Shown here: piece by piece, positions 55,759-64,000 of the stretch
Layout of the letters: every line of letters starts with the position of its first letter
How positions within the stretch are numbered: position 1 is the stretch's first letter
From: Gelidibacter japonicus
GTDB lineage: Bacteria; Bacteroidota; Bacteroidia; Flavobacteriales; Flavobacteriaceae
Length of the DNA stretch: 64,000 bases
NCBI RefSeq assembly: GCF_010725055.1
Contig: NZ_BJKB01000007.1
Location: 131,679 to 195,678, forward strand
Reading direction: 5' to 3'
Made by a program: the position numbers and the translations under genes
The notes under the pieces: generated by a model
Database searches by the model: none
The model's input: the letters and a program-made list of their open reading frames with translations, nothing else
What the model was told of the DNA's origin: nothing

Positions 55759-56238
55759 TCAAAAAATTAAGTTATCTCTAGACCTTAATTGGTCTACATC
55801 AATAGTGTAGGTTGTTATTACTTGAGGTATGGCCTGGATCTTGTCCAACATCATCTTTTCGTCCAAACAGCGGTCATCATTAGTAATTTTAATTAAGAAG
55901 TCCACATTTTTGAGCTCAGGCAACAAATGATAGGTTTTCAAGACTTTTTCATTTGTTGAAAACAATGATCCCGAACTTTGCAAACTGTCCTCCTCTCTCT
56001 TACAAACATTTGACACCATATGCCAAGTTGTAAAAAACTCTTCATCAAACCATTCGTAAATAGAATAAGTAGCAGCAAAATATTTGTAATCTAAATCCTG
56101 AGGTTGACGTCTCAGTTTCAGGTTCAAATATTTATTGAGAAGATATGCTAACCTGTAATCTTCCAATCTACAATGTACAGCAAAAAGCGAGTAGGATGCG
56201 TCATAAAAATCATCTACAAGTAGTTTGTGTAACGCCAT
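55759..56238 (-). CDS. IPExxxVDY family protein
   Basis: A 159-residue protein of a Bacteroidota-specific family named for a short motif. The conserved N-terminus HKLLVDDFYDASYSLFAVH and LEDYRLAYLLNKYLNL are visible. The IPQVITTYTIDVDQLRSRDN block near the end varies from the family name. It is always found near pyruvate kinase in relatives, as here, 3 bases upstream of pyk. Function unknown; control or folding of pyruvate kinase is a guess from position. Confidence 0.82.
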   Translation of the reverse strand: MALHKLLVDDFYDASYSLFAVHCRLEDYRLAYLLNKYLNLKLRRQPQDLDYKYFAATYSIYEWFDEEFFTTWHMVSNVCKREEDSLQSSGSLFSTNEKVLKTYHLLPELKNVDFLIKITNDDRCLDEKMMLDKIQAIPQVITTYTIDVDQLRSRDNLIF

Positions 56239-56363
56239 AGTGATAATAACATGAGCGGTAAAGATAATACTTTATCTCCACTGTAATATCATGTTTGGTA
56301 TATTCTTAACAGGCGCGCCAAGCGAAATCGTTATAGTTAGTAACTTTTATTGGAAGCCAATAT

Positions 56364-57110
56364 TTATTCCTTAAATGATCGATTGATCTTATTTTGAAAC
56401 GCAAAAAAAGCGCGTTTGGAAGCCTTTTCTTCAGCCTTCTTTTTGGAGGTTGCCCTTGCTTTTGAAACAACTTTGCCATCAATGGACAGTTTTACCGAAA
56501 AATGTTTAAGGTTGTCATTGCCTGAATCCTCATAAACATTGTAATCAAAGGTTTTCTTTTCTTTCTGGCACCATTCAATCAACAAGCTTTTATAACTGAT
56601 GACTTTGCCTTCCAGCGTTTCAATATCAATATGCTTGTTAATAACCTTTTTATTGATGAATTTTTCGCATTGTTTATAGCCTTTGTCCAAAAACACAGCA
56701 CCAACAAGAGCTTCAAATAAGTTGCCGTGAATGTTGCTTCCAAAATTGTTCTTAGGAATTTTTGATTCGACAAAGTCGATGAGCCTAAGCTCCTTGCCCA
56801 ATTCGTTAAGATGCTCTCTGCTGACCACCTTAGAACGCATTTTCGTCAAATAACCTTCATCACCTTCTGGCACTTCGTCATAAAGATAAGCGGCAATCAC
56901 AAGGCCAAGCATGGCATCTCCAACAAATTCAAGTCGTTCATAATTGAGTGCGATCCCATTTTTATCCTTGACATTCATGGAGCGATGGGTAAATGCTTTG
57001 ACGTATAGACTCTTGTTTTTAGGTTTATAGCCTAAGATCTTCTGAAGTTCTAAAAAAAAATTCCCGTCATTTTTAGAACGGGAATTTAATATGTTACGAA
57101 TGTAATTCAT
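56364..57110 (-). CDS. rnc: Ribonuclease III
   Basis: A 248-residue double-strand-specific RNase that processes rRNA precursors. The catalytic domain has the signature NYERLEFVGDAMLGLVIA (about 55-72) and a second acidic site in NLFEALVGAVFLDKGY. The C-terminal dsRNA-binding domain (about 175-245) has the KKKAEEKASKRAF helix. It begins 7 bases after fabF, an arrangement common in the phylum. Confidence 0.95.
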   Translation of the reverse strand: MNYIRNILNSRSKNDGNFFLELQKILGYKPKNKSLYVKAFTHRSMNVKDKNGIALNYERLEFVGDAMLGLVIAAYLYDEVPEGDEGYLTKMRSKVVSREHLNELGKELRLIDFVESKIPKNNFGSNIHGNLFEALVGAVFLDKGYKQCEKFINKKVINKHIDIETLEGKVISYKSLLIEWCQKEKKTFDYNVYEDSGNDNLKHFSVKLSIDGKVVSKARATSKKKAEEKASKRAFFAFQNKINRSFKE

Positions 57111-57117
57111 TCGGGAT

Positions 57118-58368
57118 TTAATCTAATTTTTTGAATAATACACAAGCGTTATGACCGCCAAATCCAAAAGTATTACTCATAGCCACTTTAACATCTCTCT
57201 TTTGAGCTTTGTTAAGTGTTAAGTTTAATTGCGGATCAATATTTTCATCAACTACCGAATGGTTGATAGTTGGAGGCACAATGCCGTGCTCGATGGCCAT
57301 AATAGAAGCAATAGCTTCAATAGCACCTGCAGCACCCAACAAATGTCCCGTCATTGATTTTGTTGAATTGATATTGATGTCCTTGGCGTGCTCGCCAAAA
57401 ACCTCCGTAATAGCTTTAAGTTCGGCAACATCACCTAAAGGTGTGGAAGTACCGTGTGTGTTGATATGATCAACATCTTCAGGTTTCAATCCAGCATTTT
57501 CCAAACAATTTCTCATTACGGCAATAACTCCTATCCCATCAGGATGTGGGGCAGTCATATGATAAGCATCGGACGACAAACCGCCTCCAACTACCTCAGC
57601 ATATATCTTAGCTCCTCTTTCCTTTGCGTGTTCATAATCTTCCAAGATGATTGCACCAGCACCTTCACCCAAAACAAAACCATCTCTGGTTGCGTCAAAT
57701 GGTCTCGAAGCCGTTTCTGGACTTTCATTCCTAGTTGATAAGGCATGCATGGCATTAAAGCCTCCCATTCCTGCAATGGTCACCGCCGCTTCACTACCGC
57801 CTGTTACAATCACATCGCAATAGCCCAAACGAATATAGTTTAAGGCATCAATCATTGCATTGGCAGCAGATGCACAGGCCGAAACCGTGGTATAGTTAGG
57901 CCCCATAAACCCATGTTTAATGGATATGTTCCCCGGAGCTATATCTGCAATCATTTTTGGAATAAAGAAAGGATTGAAACGAGGGGTTCCGTCTCCTGCG
58001 GCAAAATTAAGCACCTCATTTTGAAAAGTTTCCAACCCTCCAATTCCCGCTCCCCAAATAACACCAACGCGGAGTTTATCAACCACATTAAGATCTAATT
58101 TAGCATCTGCAATAGCTTCATCTGAAGCCACCATAGCATATTGCGTAAATTTATCCATCCGGTTGACCAATTTCCTATCAATGAATTGGGTTGCATCAAA
58201 GTTTTTTAATTCGCACGCGAATTTGGTCTTGAACTTTTCAGTATCAAAATATGTTATTGGCGCAGCACCACTTTCACCACTGACCAGAGCGTCCCAATAT
58301 TCATCTTTGGTATTTCCGATTGGTGTAAGAGCACCTAACCCCGTAACTACAACTCGCCTTAATTCCAT
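57118..58368 (-). CDS. fabF: 3-oxoacyl-ACP synthase II
   Basis: A 416-residue condensing enzyme that elongates fatty acyl chains. The Cys-His-His triad is visible: Cys in TVSACASAANAM (about 163), His in NTHGTSTPLGD and His in MTGHLLGAAGAIEA. It follows acpP by 13 bases. Confidence 0.97.
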   Translation of the reverse strand: MELRRVVVTGLGALTPIGNTKDEYWDALVSGESGAAPITYFDTEKFKTKFACELKNFDATQFIDRKLVNRMDKFTQYAMVASDEAIADAKLDLNVVDKLRVGVIWGAGIGGLETFQNEVLNFAAGDGTPRFNPFFIPKMIADIAPGNISIKHGFMGPNYTTVSACASAANAMIDALNYIRLGYCDVIVTGGSEAAVTIAGMGGFNAMHALSTRNESPETASRPFDATRDGFVLGEGAGAIILEDYEHAKERGAKIYAEVVGGGLSSDAYHMTAPHPDGIGVIAVMRNCLENAGLKPEDVDHINTHGTSTPLGDVAELKAITEVFGEHAKDININSTKSMTGHLLGAAGAIEAIASIMAIEHGIVPPTINHSVVDENIDPQLNLTLNKAQKRDVKVAMSNTFGFGGHNACVLFKKLD

Positions 58369-58381
58369 AAAAGTGTGTTAC

Positions 58382-58615
58382 TTATTTTGCTGCTTCTATA
58401 TAAGAGATAGCTTGACCAACTGTAGCGATGTTTTCTGCTTGGTCATCTGGAATTTGGATATCAAATTCTTTTTCGAATTCCATGATCAATTCTACGGTAT
58501 CCAAAGAATCTGCTCCTAAATCATTTGTGAAGCTTGCTTCAGTGACAACTTCGTTCTCGTCAACACCTAATTTGTCCACAATAATCGCTTTTACTCTTGA
58601 TGCAATGTCTGACAT
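58382..58615 (-). CDS. acpP: Acyl carrier protein
   Basis: A 77-residue acidic carrier protein. The serine for the phosphopantetheine arm is in [12 protein letters not shown] (Ser37 region). It is first in the acpP-fabF-rnc operon, a classical fatty-acid unit, and is divergent from purN. Confidence 0.97.
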   Translation of the reverse strand: MSDIASRVKAIIVDKLGVDENEVVTEASFTNDLGADSLDTVELIMEFEKEFDIQIPDDQAENIATVGQAISYIEAAK

Positions 58616-58644
58616 AATCTTTAATTTTAAGTTTTATTAATTGG

Positions 58645-58652
58645 CAAAAATA
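58645..58652 (-). promoter_or_regulatory. Probable -7 box of acpP-fabF-rnc
   Basis: On the minus strand it reads TATTTTTG, a TAnnTTTG match, 30-37 bases upstream of acpP. A clear TTG at the right distance was not found. The AT-rich 298-bp region between acpP and purN must hold both divergent promoters; nothing else was recognised in it. Confidence 0.5.
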
Positions 58653-58913
58653 AAAAACTTTAGTTTAAAACCCATTTTTATTTCTACAATGTGATTGAAT
58701 GTGTCTGTAATTTAGCAAAAATACAGCTAAGTATTTTTATTTTGCCCCCTAATTGTTAATAATTATTCTTTTTTTTGTTTTCAAATCAAAAGCTAATATC
58801 TGTAAATGAAATGAGATTACGGAATTTTGCCGAATATATTTTAATTTGATAATAAATCGTACCTACATTTTGACTTACAGGTTTGACCATAATTTAAAAA
58901 TAGAAAGTAGCAG

Positions 58914-59510
58914 ATGAAACGTATCGTGATTTTTGCGTCCGGGAGTGGTACTAATGCGGAAAACTTAATCAGGTATTTCCAAAACAGTGAAATTGGCTCT
59001 GTCATTCAGGTGTTGACTAACAATCCTCAAGCCAAAGTATTAGATCGCTGTAAAAATCTAAAAGTGAGTGCACTGTCTTTCAATAGAACAGCTTTTTATC
59101 ACACTAATGACGTTCTTAATGTCTTAAAAGCATCACAACCCGATTTGGTTGTTCTGGCCGGATTTTTATGGAAGTTTCCGGATTTCATACTTCATGAATT
59201 CCCTGATAAAGTCATCAATATCCATCCTGCCTTGCTTCCCAAATACGGAGGGAAAGGGATGTATGGCAGTTATGTCCATGAGGCGGTCGTCGCCAATAAG
59301 GAAATTGAAACAGGCATTACCATTCATTATGTAAATGAACATTATGATGAAGGCGCGATTATTTTTCAGGCAAAATGTGAAGTGAACGCATCAGATACTG
59401 CAGAAATGGTTGCGGAAAGAATACACGAGTTGGAGATGGAACACTTTCCGAAGGTGGTTGAGAAACTATTGAAATCTCAAGAACCAATTTCTTTGCCTTC
59501 CGGCAGCTAA
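58914..59510 (+). CDS. purN: Phosphoribosylglycinamide formyltransferase
   Basis: A 198-residue GAR transformylase, the third step of purine synthesis, using 10-formyltetrahydrofolate. The phosphate-binding loop SGSGTNAENLI is near the N-terminus and the catalytic Asn-His-Asp set lies in INIHPALLPKYGG and VNEHYDEGAII. It is divergent from acpP, as usual for this order in Bacteroidota. Confidence 0.95.
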   Translation: MKRIVIFASGSGTNAENLIRYFQNSEIGSVIQVLTNNPQAKVLDRCKNLKVSALSFNRTAFYHTNDVLNVLKASQPDLVVLAGFLWKFPDFILHEFPDKVINIHPALLPKYGGKGMYGSYVHEAVVANKEIETGITIHYVNEHYDEGAIIFQAKCEVNASDTAEMVAERIHELEMEHFPKVVEKLLKSQEPISLPSGS

Positions 59511-59534
59511 ACAAATTCCAAATGTAATCTGTGA

Positions 59535-59552
59535 TCCCGATAGATATCGGGA
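59535..59552. repeat. Short palindrome between purN and rnhA
   Basis: TCCCGATA (59535-59542) and TATCGGGA (59545-59552) are perfect arms with a 2-base centre. A second, imperfect one (ATTCCC and GGGAA arms, 59583-59602) follows, ending 7 bases before the rnhA start. Both look like dispersed palindromes of this genome. Confidence 0.5.
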
Positions 59553-59608
59553 CGTGTCCAAAAAATTATTTATAAATTAATGAGATTCCCGCCTTCTTGG
59601 GAAGTAGC

Positions 59609-60250
59609 ATGAGTAAGAAAAAAAAGAAATATTACGTCGTTTGGAAAGGTCACAAAACCGGAATCTTTGAAAAATGGGACGATTGTAAAGCCCAAATCAA
59701 AGATTACCAAGGTGCAATATACAAGTCTTTTGAAACCTTCGATGCTGCCAAAAAAGCATTCAAAGGCAACTACAGGGATTATATTGGCAAATCCAAAAGC
59801 TTTAAAAGTGATTTGAACGAAGCACAGCTGAAAAAAATAGGACAGCCCAACTACAATTCCATTGCAGTGGATGCAGCCTCAAGTGGCAACCCAGGAATTA
59901 TGGAGTATAGAGGTGTGGATACCAAAACTAAAAAACAATTGTTCATTCAAGGCCCATTTCCTGAGGGCACGAATAATATTGGAGAATTTTTGGCTATTGT
60001 TCATGGCTTGGCATTCCTCAAGAACAACAACAGCCAACGTATTCTTTACACAGATTCAAAAATTGCGATGGGTTGGGTTAAAAAGAAAACTTGTAATACC
60101 AAACTGGTACGAAACTCGAAAAATGAAAAACTGTTTGAATTGGTGGATAGAGCCGAAAATTGGCTCAAAACGAATACTTACACGACGACTATAGTTAAGT
60201 GGGAAACGAAAGCTTGGGGGGAAATTCCTGCGGATTTTGGGAGAAAGTAG
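59609..60250 (+). CDS. rnhA: Ribonuclease HI with viroplasmin domain
   Basis: A 213-residue RNase H that degrades RNA in RNA:DNA hybrids. The N-terminal viroplasmin domain (about 5-48; YYVVWKGHKTGIFEKWDDC) binds hybrids. The RNase H domain (about 85-213) has Asp in IAVDAASSGNPG, Glu in NNIGEFLA and Asp in YTDSKIAMGWV as metal ligands. The start is placed at the ATG at 59609; a TTG 12 bases upstream (59597) is possible but less likely. Confidence 0.92.
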   Translation: MSKKKKKYYVVWKGHKTGIFEKWDDCKAQIKDYQGAIYKSFETFDAAKKAFKGNYRDYIGKSKSFKSDLNEAQLKKIGQPNYNSIAVDAASSGNPGIMEYRGVDTKTKKQLFIQGPFPEGTNNIGEFLAIVHGLAFLKNNNSQRILYTDSKIAMGWVKKKTCNTKLVRNSKNEKLFELVDRAENWLKTNTYTTTIVKWETKAWGEIPADFGRK

Positions 60251-60431
60251 ATCGTTAATTAAGCAAGCTTTTCTAAAGTTCAATGAATTCATCTTTCCCC
60301 ATCAGACGCACTTCGTAGATTTCAATTGTTTTTTGATTTTATTCTATATTTTCTTGACCTTGAAAGTGTATTCAATTCATTGTAATTAGTTGATTATATT
60401 TTCAATGTCTATTTAATTATTATCTACAATT

Positions 60432-60560
60432 TTAAATAACGTCTATTAGCCCATTGTGTTTTATTTCTAAACTATCTTTTTGAGCTTTTTCAATTCTAAT
60501 CCATGTGCTACACATTATTCCGTTAAGATTCATGTCTTCATATTCTTTTTCTGTTTCCAT
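60432..60560 (-). CDS. Possible small protein, 42 residues
   Basis: A short open frame from ATG (60558-60560) to TAA (60432-60434) encodes METEKEYEDMNLNG then IMCSTWIRIEKAQKDS and an ending LIDVI. It is charged, has one Cys, and does not resemble a known family. It is the only coding candidate in the 487-bp AT-rich gap between rnhA and the small secreted protein, and could be chance. Confidence 0.25.
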   Translation of the reverse strand: METEKEYEDMNLNGIMCSTWIRIEKAQKDSLEIKHNGLIDVI

Positions 60561-60650
60561 GTTCTACTCTACAAACAATACTTATTTAAGACTATTTAAA
60601 TTATCATTTTTTTTTGACAAAGTTTTTCGATTTTAAATTTGTCATATTGA

Positions 60651-60670
60651 TATATATATATATATATATA
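60651..60670. repeat. (TA)10 dinucleotide run
   Basis: Ten perfect TA units in an AT-rich gap, 67 bases upstream of the small secreted protein gene. Such tracts can change length by slippage. It lies in the region likely to hold that gene's promoter, so length changes could affect expression. Confidence 0.7.
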
Positions 60671-60737
60671 TTGCCGACGTCAAAATTTTCGCGAATTTAT
60701 TTTGGTACGAATTAATAACGTATTAACAACTTTTATT

Positions 60738-61055
60738 ATGAAAAATAAATTATTTATTATTGCTATACTTATAGCGAACGTTACCTTTGCGGGCAGTTCT
60801 ATTGATGAAAAAAGTGCTATGCTTCTAAATATGGAAAGCAACTTGGAAATTATTACGGAGCATTTCGATGATGATGGCTGTACTGTTTCTTGCTATGCCA
60901 CTGCTACTAATAGAGATACAGGCCGAGTGATGTATTTTGAAGCGAGTTCAACAAGTAGCGACTGTGCTTCTGCAACAATGGATTGCTATGGAAAAGCAAT
61001 GAAACAAGCCCTAGAGTTTATCCGACAGTACGAAGAGGGCGGGGGTACGAACTAA
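60738..61055 (+). CDS. Small secreted Cys-rich protein of unknown function
   Basis: A 105-residue precursor: signal peptide MKNKLFIIAILIANVTFA (about 1-18), then a mature part of about 87 residues with four cysteines (DDDGCTVSCYATATN, SSDCASATMDCYGK), suitable for two disulfides, and the end EEGGGTN. A longer frame opens at 60702 but would hide the signal peptide. No known family. It is followed by a GLPGLI protein and a TonB receptor-like gene, which makes a secreted cargo or ligand plausible. Confidence 0.65.
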   Translation: MKNKLFIIAILIANVTFAGSSIDEKSAMLLNMESNLEIITEHFDDDGCTVSCYATATNRDTGRVMYFEASSTSSDCASATMDCYGKAMKQALEFIRQYEEGGGTN

Positions 61056-61142
61056 CTTTATACATGAGGATGTCAAAAAAACATGAAAACTTACAACCAT
61101 AGTCTTCATTTTTATAGACATCCTCATACTAATACACGAAAT

Positions 61143-61964
61143 ATGACTAAAATTAAAGCTCTATTACTATTTTTAACTTTTTCATTTTTAAGTACTCAAG
61201 CTCAACAAGATTCTTTAACTATTTTTCAAATTGAGTACAGACGCGCTTTAACACCACAAAACTCAGCTAAAACAATCCACTCTTCTTATCTACTTCAGGT
61301 TTTTATAGAGTCTCATGTATCCGTCTTTGACAAATTACATGTTTCAGATAATACCGAGAGCATAAAAAACGATGAAGATGACGAAGCTGTTTTTTATTAC
61401 ACACCTAAAGGGGAAAACTATAATTTGATCTATAAAGATTATGCCTCCAATCAATTATTTTCAAAACAAGATGTCGCTTATAAATATTTTATAATAGAAG
61501 ATTCTTTGAGTATTTTTGATTGGCAGATTTATGATGAAACGAAAGATATATTGGGCTATACATGTCAATTAGCCAAGACAAGTTTTAGAGGCAGATCCTA
61601 TATAGCTTGGTTTACCTCTAAGCTACCAATTGGCGGCCCTTGGAAGTACGATGGTTTGCCTGGAATGATTCTCTCATTGGAGGAGGAAGATAGTTTTCTT
61701 ACTTATGAAGCTATTAGTATAAAAAGTAAAAAAACAAAATTTACAACAATTAAAAACCCACTGACTACCAATAAAACCATCACTTGGCAAGAGTTTAAAG
61801 ACATATATAAACAAAAAGCCATTGATTTAAGCAGATACAACACAGATTCTAATGGTACTGGAAGAATAATCATGGAACGCCGAGGAATAGAACGCTATAT
61901 AGAAGAAAATGATATGGACTATCTTGCCGATAAAGAATTCAAACAACAACAAGGCAATAATTAA
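61143..61964 (+). CDS. GLPGLI family protein
   Basis: A 273-residue exported protein (signal peptide ending TQAQQ, about residue 20). The family motif is seen as DGLPGMILSLEEED (about 195-208), a variant of the GLPGLI sequence. These proteins are found only in Bacteroidota, are of unknown function, and often sit beside a carboxypeptidase-regulatory TonB receptor, as here. The start is set at 61143 rather than 61083 because it begins the signal peptide. It ends 1 base before the likely start of the next gene. Confidence 0.85.
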   Translation: MTKIKALLLFLTFSFLSTQAQQDSLTIFQIEYRRALTPQNSAKTIHSSYLLQVFIESHVSVFDKLHVSDNTESIKNDEDDEAVFYYTPKGENYNLIYKDYASNQLFSKQDVAYKYFIIEDSLSIFDWQIYDETKDILGYTCQLAKTSFRGRSYIAWFTSKLPIGGPWKYDGLPGMILSLEEEDSFLTYEAISIKSKKTKFTTIKNPLTTNKTITWQEFKDIYKQKAIDLSRYNTDSNGTGRIIMERRGIERYIEENDMDYLADKEFKQQQGNN

Positions 61965-61965
61965 T

Positions 61966-64000
61966 GTGGCAATATTGAGTAAAATTTATTGTCAAAAGCG
62001 GTTTTTAACATTTATTTTTTATCTCCTTAGCCTTAATGTCTTAAATGCCCAAACCATTAAGGGCGTTGTTGCAGATAGCAATGGAAACCCTATAAGTGCA
62101 AAGTTACTTGTAAAAAAGACCTCAAAACCTGACATCATTAGTGAGTATTATATCGTGTCAAATGGGCAATTCACTTACAAACTAAAAAAGGAATACGATG
62201 AAAACATCATTATTGAAGTTGTTTCTATAGGTTATTCTAGTGACGTCAGAATCATTGCAAACAAAGACATTAATGACCCTATTGAACTTAATTTTAAGTT
62301 GTTCAAAGAAACAGTAACAATCCTAGATGAAGTTCATGTTGTTGCAAAAAAAGCACCTTTTATTGTAAAAAAAGACACGGTCGTTTTTAATATCAATTCT
62401 TACAAAGATGGCACCGAAAGAAAAATTGAAGATGTCTTAAGAAAACTTCCTGGTATAGAGATTGACAAGTCATCAGGATTAATAAAATATAATGGGAAGT
62501 CCATTGAAACAGTGATGCTAGAAGGAGATGACCTCTTTGGCCATAATTATACCACAGGCACCAAAAACATCAATGCGGATATGGTCAAAGAAATTGAAGC
62601 AATAGAAAATTATTCTGAGAATGCCCTTCTTAAAGGCATTGAACATAGTGAAAAGATTGCATTGAATTTAAAACTCAAAGAGAATAAGACAGATATATCT
62701 GGAAGTATCGATTTTGGTTTTGGAGGTTTTGCTGATCAGGACAAAACTCCATTAGATATATCCTCCAATCTACTTGGAATTAACAAGGCCTACAAATCAT
62801 TTGCCACCTTCAGTTATAACAATATTGGAGAAAGCTATTCGCCTATGGTGTACTCTAATAATGAGCTCAATTTTGAAGCCATAAGGGAGTTGAAATATTA
62901 TGCAGAAAAAATAATTCCGGAAATAAGTGTTTTAAAGATAGTAGATCAAAACTTATCCAACATAAATCATCAACTTTTCAATAACTACAATAGTATTTTT
63001 AACTTCGGAAAAAAGATCACAACTAAGGTCAATTTATATTACTTAAATGACAAAATAAATAGTGATCAAAATTCTCAAAATCATTATACGATAAATGGTG
63101 AAGAGTTTAGCACATTTGATAACATTCAAACTTCTAAAAAACCTTTATATTATCGTGGAGATATTCTTTTGAAGTATAAAATTTCCGACCTCTCTCTTTT
63201 AGAGTATAGCATAAGTTTACGAAATGAGGAAATCAATACAGATAAGGGCATTATTTCAAATCAAAATAACAATTTTAATTCCAAATTATATTCTGAAGAC
63301 TTTTTTTTCAACCAAAGGTTATTATACACTAAAAAAATATCTGAAAACAAGGCGCTACAGATAAGTACACGTCATACAACGAATTCAATAAATCAAAATT
63401 TCACAATAAACCCTTCAATTTTTAATACCGAGACCGCTGATTATGATTCTCAAAAAATTGCTACCAAAAAAAACTATATTGACTTCAAAACAGCCTTTTT
63501 AGCATCAAGAAAAAACGATAAGTACAACCTTACTTTAGGTGTTTTTTCAAGAACTGAACCTCTTAACTCTCAGTTATTCAGCTTTAATAACACGAGTTAT
63601 TCCTCTGTACAGAATAGTGTGAATGACCTCGAATATAAAAAGTATTCAATATATCACTCTGGATCATATCACTGGAACCTCAGAAAGCTAAGAATATCGC
63701 CAAATTATACATTTCGTTTTATTTCTTTAAACTTAAATGGTAGTGATTATAATACATCAAAAAGCAATAGCGATTTACTTTTTGAACCGTCTCTGGATTT
63801 ATTCTATAAGCTCAATTCAATATCTTTTTTAAATGCAACCATCACGTTTAATAAAAAAACAAACTCTTTAAAATATCTATTTACAAATGATATTTTGCTT
63901 AGCAATCGAATGATATTAAAAAACCTCTCTAATTTATCTTTACAAAAGAATGAGCATTACAGTCTATCTTATAAATTAAATGATTTATTCAATCAAACAC
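61966..64000 (+). CDS. TonB-dependent receptor-like outer-membrane protein, cut by the window end
   Basis: The frame is open from 61966 (GTG, or TTG at 61975) to 64000, at least 678 residues with no stop. The N-terminus has a signal peptide (to about LNAQ, 31), a carboxypeptidase-regulatory-like domain (TIKGVVADSNGNPISAKL), a plug with the EDVLRKLPGIEID block, and a long beta-rich barrel region in which the window ends. It belongs to the outer-membrane family that accompanies GLPGLI genes and is not linked to a SusD. The ligand is unknown. Confidence 0.8.
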   Translation, partial: MAILSKIYCQKRFLTFIFYLLSLNVLNAQTIKGVVADSNGNPISAKLLVKKTSKPDIISEYYIVSNGQFTYKLKKEYDENIIIEVVSIGYSSDVRIIANKDINDPIELNFKLFKETVTILDEVHVVAKKAPFIVKKDTVVFNINSYKDGTERKIEDVLRKLPGIEIDKSSGLIKYNGKSIETVMLEGDDLFGHNYTTGTKNINADMVKEIEAIENYSENALLKGIEHSEKIALNLKLKENKTDISGSIDFGFGGFADQDKTPLDISSNLLGINKAYKSFATFSYNNIGESYSPMVYSNNELNFEAIRELKYYAEKIIPEISVLKIVDQNLSNINHQLFNNYNSIFNFGKKITTKVNLYYLNDKINSDQNSQNHYTINGEEFSTFDNIQTSKKPLYYRGDILLKYKISDLSLLEYSISLRNEEINTDKGIISNQNNNFNSKLYSEDFFFNQRLLYTKKISENKALQISTRHTTNSINQNFTINPSIFNTETADYDSQKIATKKNYIDFKTAFLASRKNDKYNLTLGVFSRTEPLNSQLFSFNNTSYSSVQNSVNDLEYKKYSIYHSGSYHWNLRKLRISPNYTFRFISLNLNGSDYNTSKSNSDLLFEPSLDLFYKLNSISFLNATITFNKKTNSLKYLFTNDILLSNRMILKNLSNLSLQKNEHYSLSYKLNDLFNQT

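Overview
The window is chromosomal DNA from a member of the Bacteroidota, most likely a marine Flavobacteriaceae. The evidence is the low-GC coding, the promoter type (TTTG about 19 bases before TAnnTTTG, clearest before rplU), the near-absence of Shine-Dalgarno sequences, many lipoproteins and TonB-dependent outer-membrane proteins, a sodium/branched-chain amino acid carrier, and families largely confined to this phylum (DUF2480, DUF3078, DUF4199, DUF5689, IPExxxVDY, GLPGLI). The genus cannot be fixed from the sequence alone. No rRNA, tRNA, CRISPR array, insertion sequence or prophage was seen.

Layout. 1-0.9 kb: a small heme-protein gene (HTHP family) between two direct copies of a 187-bp hairpin-rich repeat. 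0.9-9.3 kb: a giant alpha-2-macroglobulin lipoprotein, an isoaspartyl peptidase/asparaginase and an ALDH7-type aldehyde dehydrogenase. 9.4-16.3 kb: two related EEP-fold hydrolases bracketing a TonB-dependent receptor, a DUF5689 lipoprotein and a small membrane protein, possibly a phosphodiester or nucleic-acid scavenging locus. 16.4-17.6 kb: hflX. 17.7-29.5 kb: a SUF iron-sulfur assembly cluster on the minus strand (sufA-B-lipoprotein-C-broken four-helix-bundle gene-D-S-DUF4377/META lipoprotein-E-T), followed by an ABC exporter, a 103-bp tandem repeat, DUF2480 and DUF3078. 29.6-37.5 kb: thiL, three tandem paralogous mini zinc-ribbon genes, an alpha/beta hydrolase, brnQ, an ACT-like protein divergent from aspartate kinase, and an aminopeptidase P. 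37.8-43.1 kb: sdhCAB and a membrane-anchored MutS-like ATPase. 43.2-54 kb: rplU-rpmA (L21 carries a helix-hairpin-helix extension), a ModF-like ABC protein, DUF4199, an active/inactive M16 protease pair, a heavy-metal-binding lipoprotein, YciI, CYTH, an SDR-like gene, dinB. 54.3-60.3 kb: pyk and its IPExxxVDY partner, rnc-fabF-acpP, purN, and an RNase HI with a viroplasmin domain. 60.3-64 kb: an AT-rich accessory end with a small secreted Cys-rich protein, a GLPGLI protein and the start of a TonB-dependent receptor-like protein that runs off the window.

Most of the window is core housekeeping: iron-sulfur cluster building next to consumers such as succinate dehydrogenase, translation, fatty acid synthesis, glycolysis and DNA/RNA maintenance. 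The most unusual material is in small and non-coding elements: paired hairpin repeats whose stems covary between copies, a four-helix-bundle gene with flanking inverted repeats and an in-frame stop inside the suf operon, three tandem mini zinc-ribbon paralogues, and two TonB-receptor loci of uncertain substrate.
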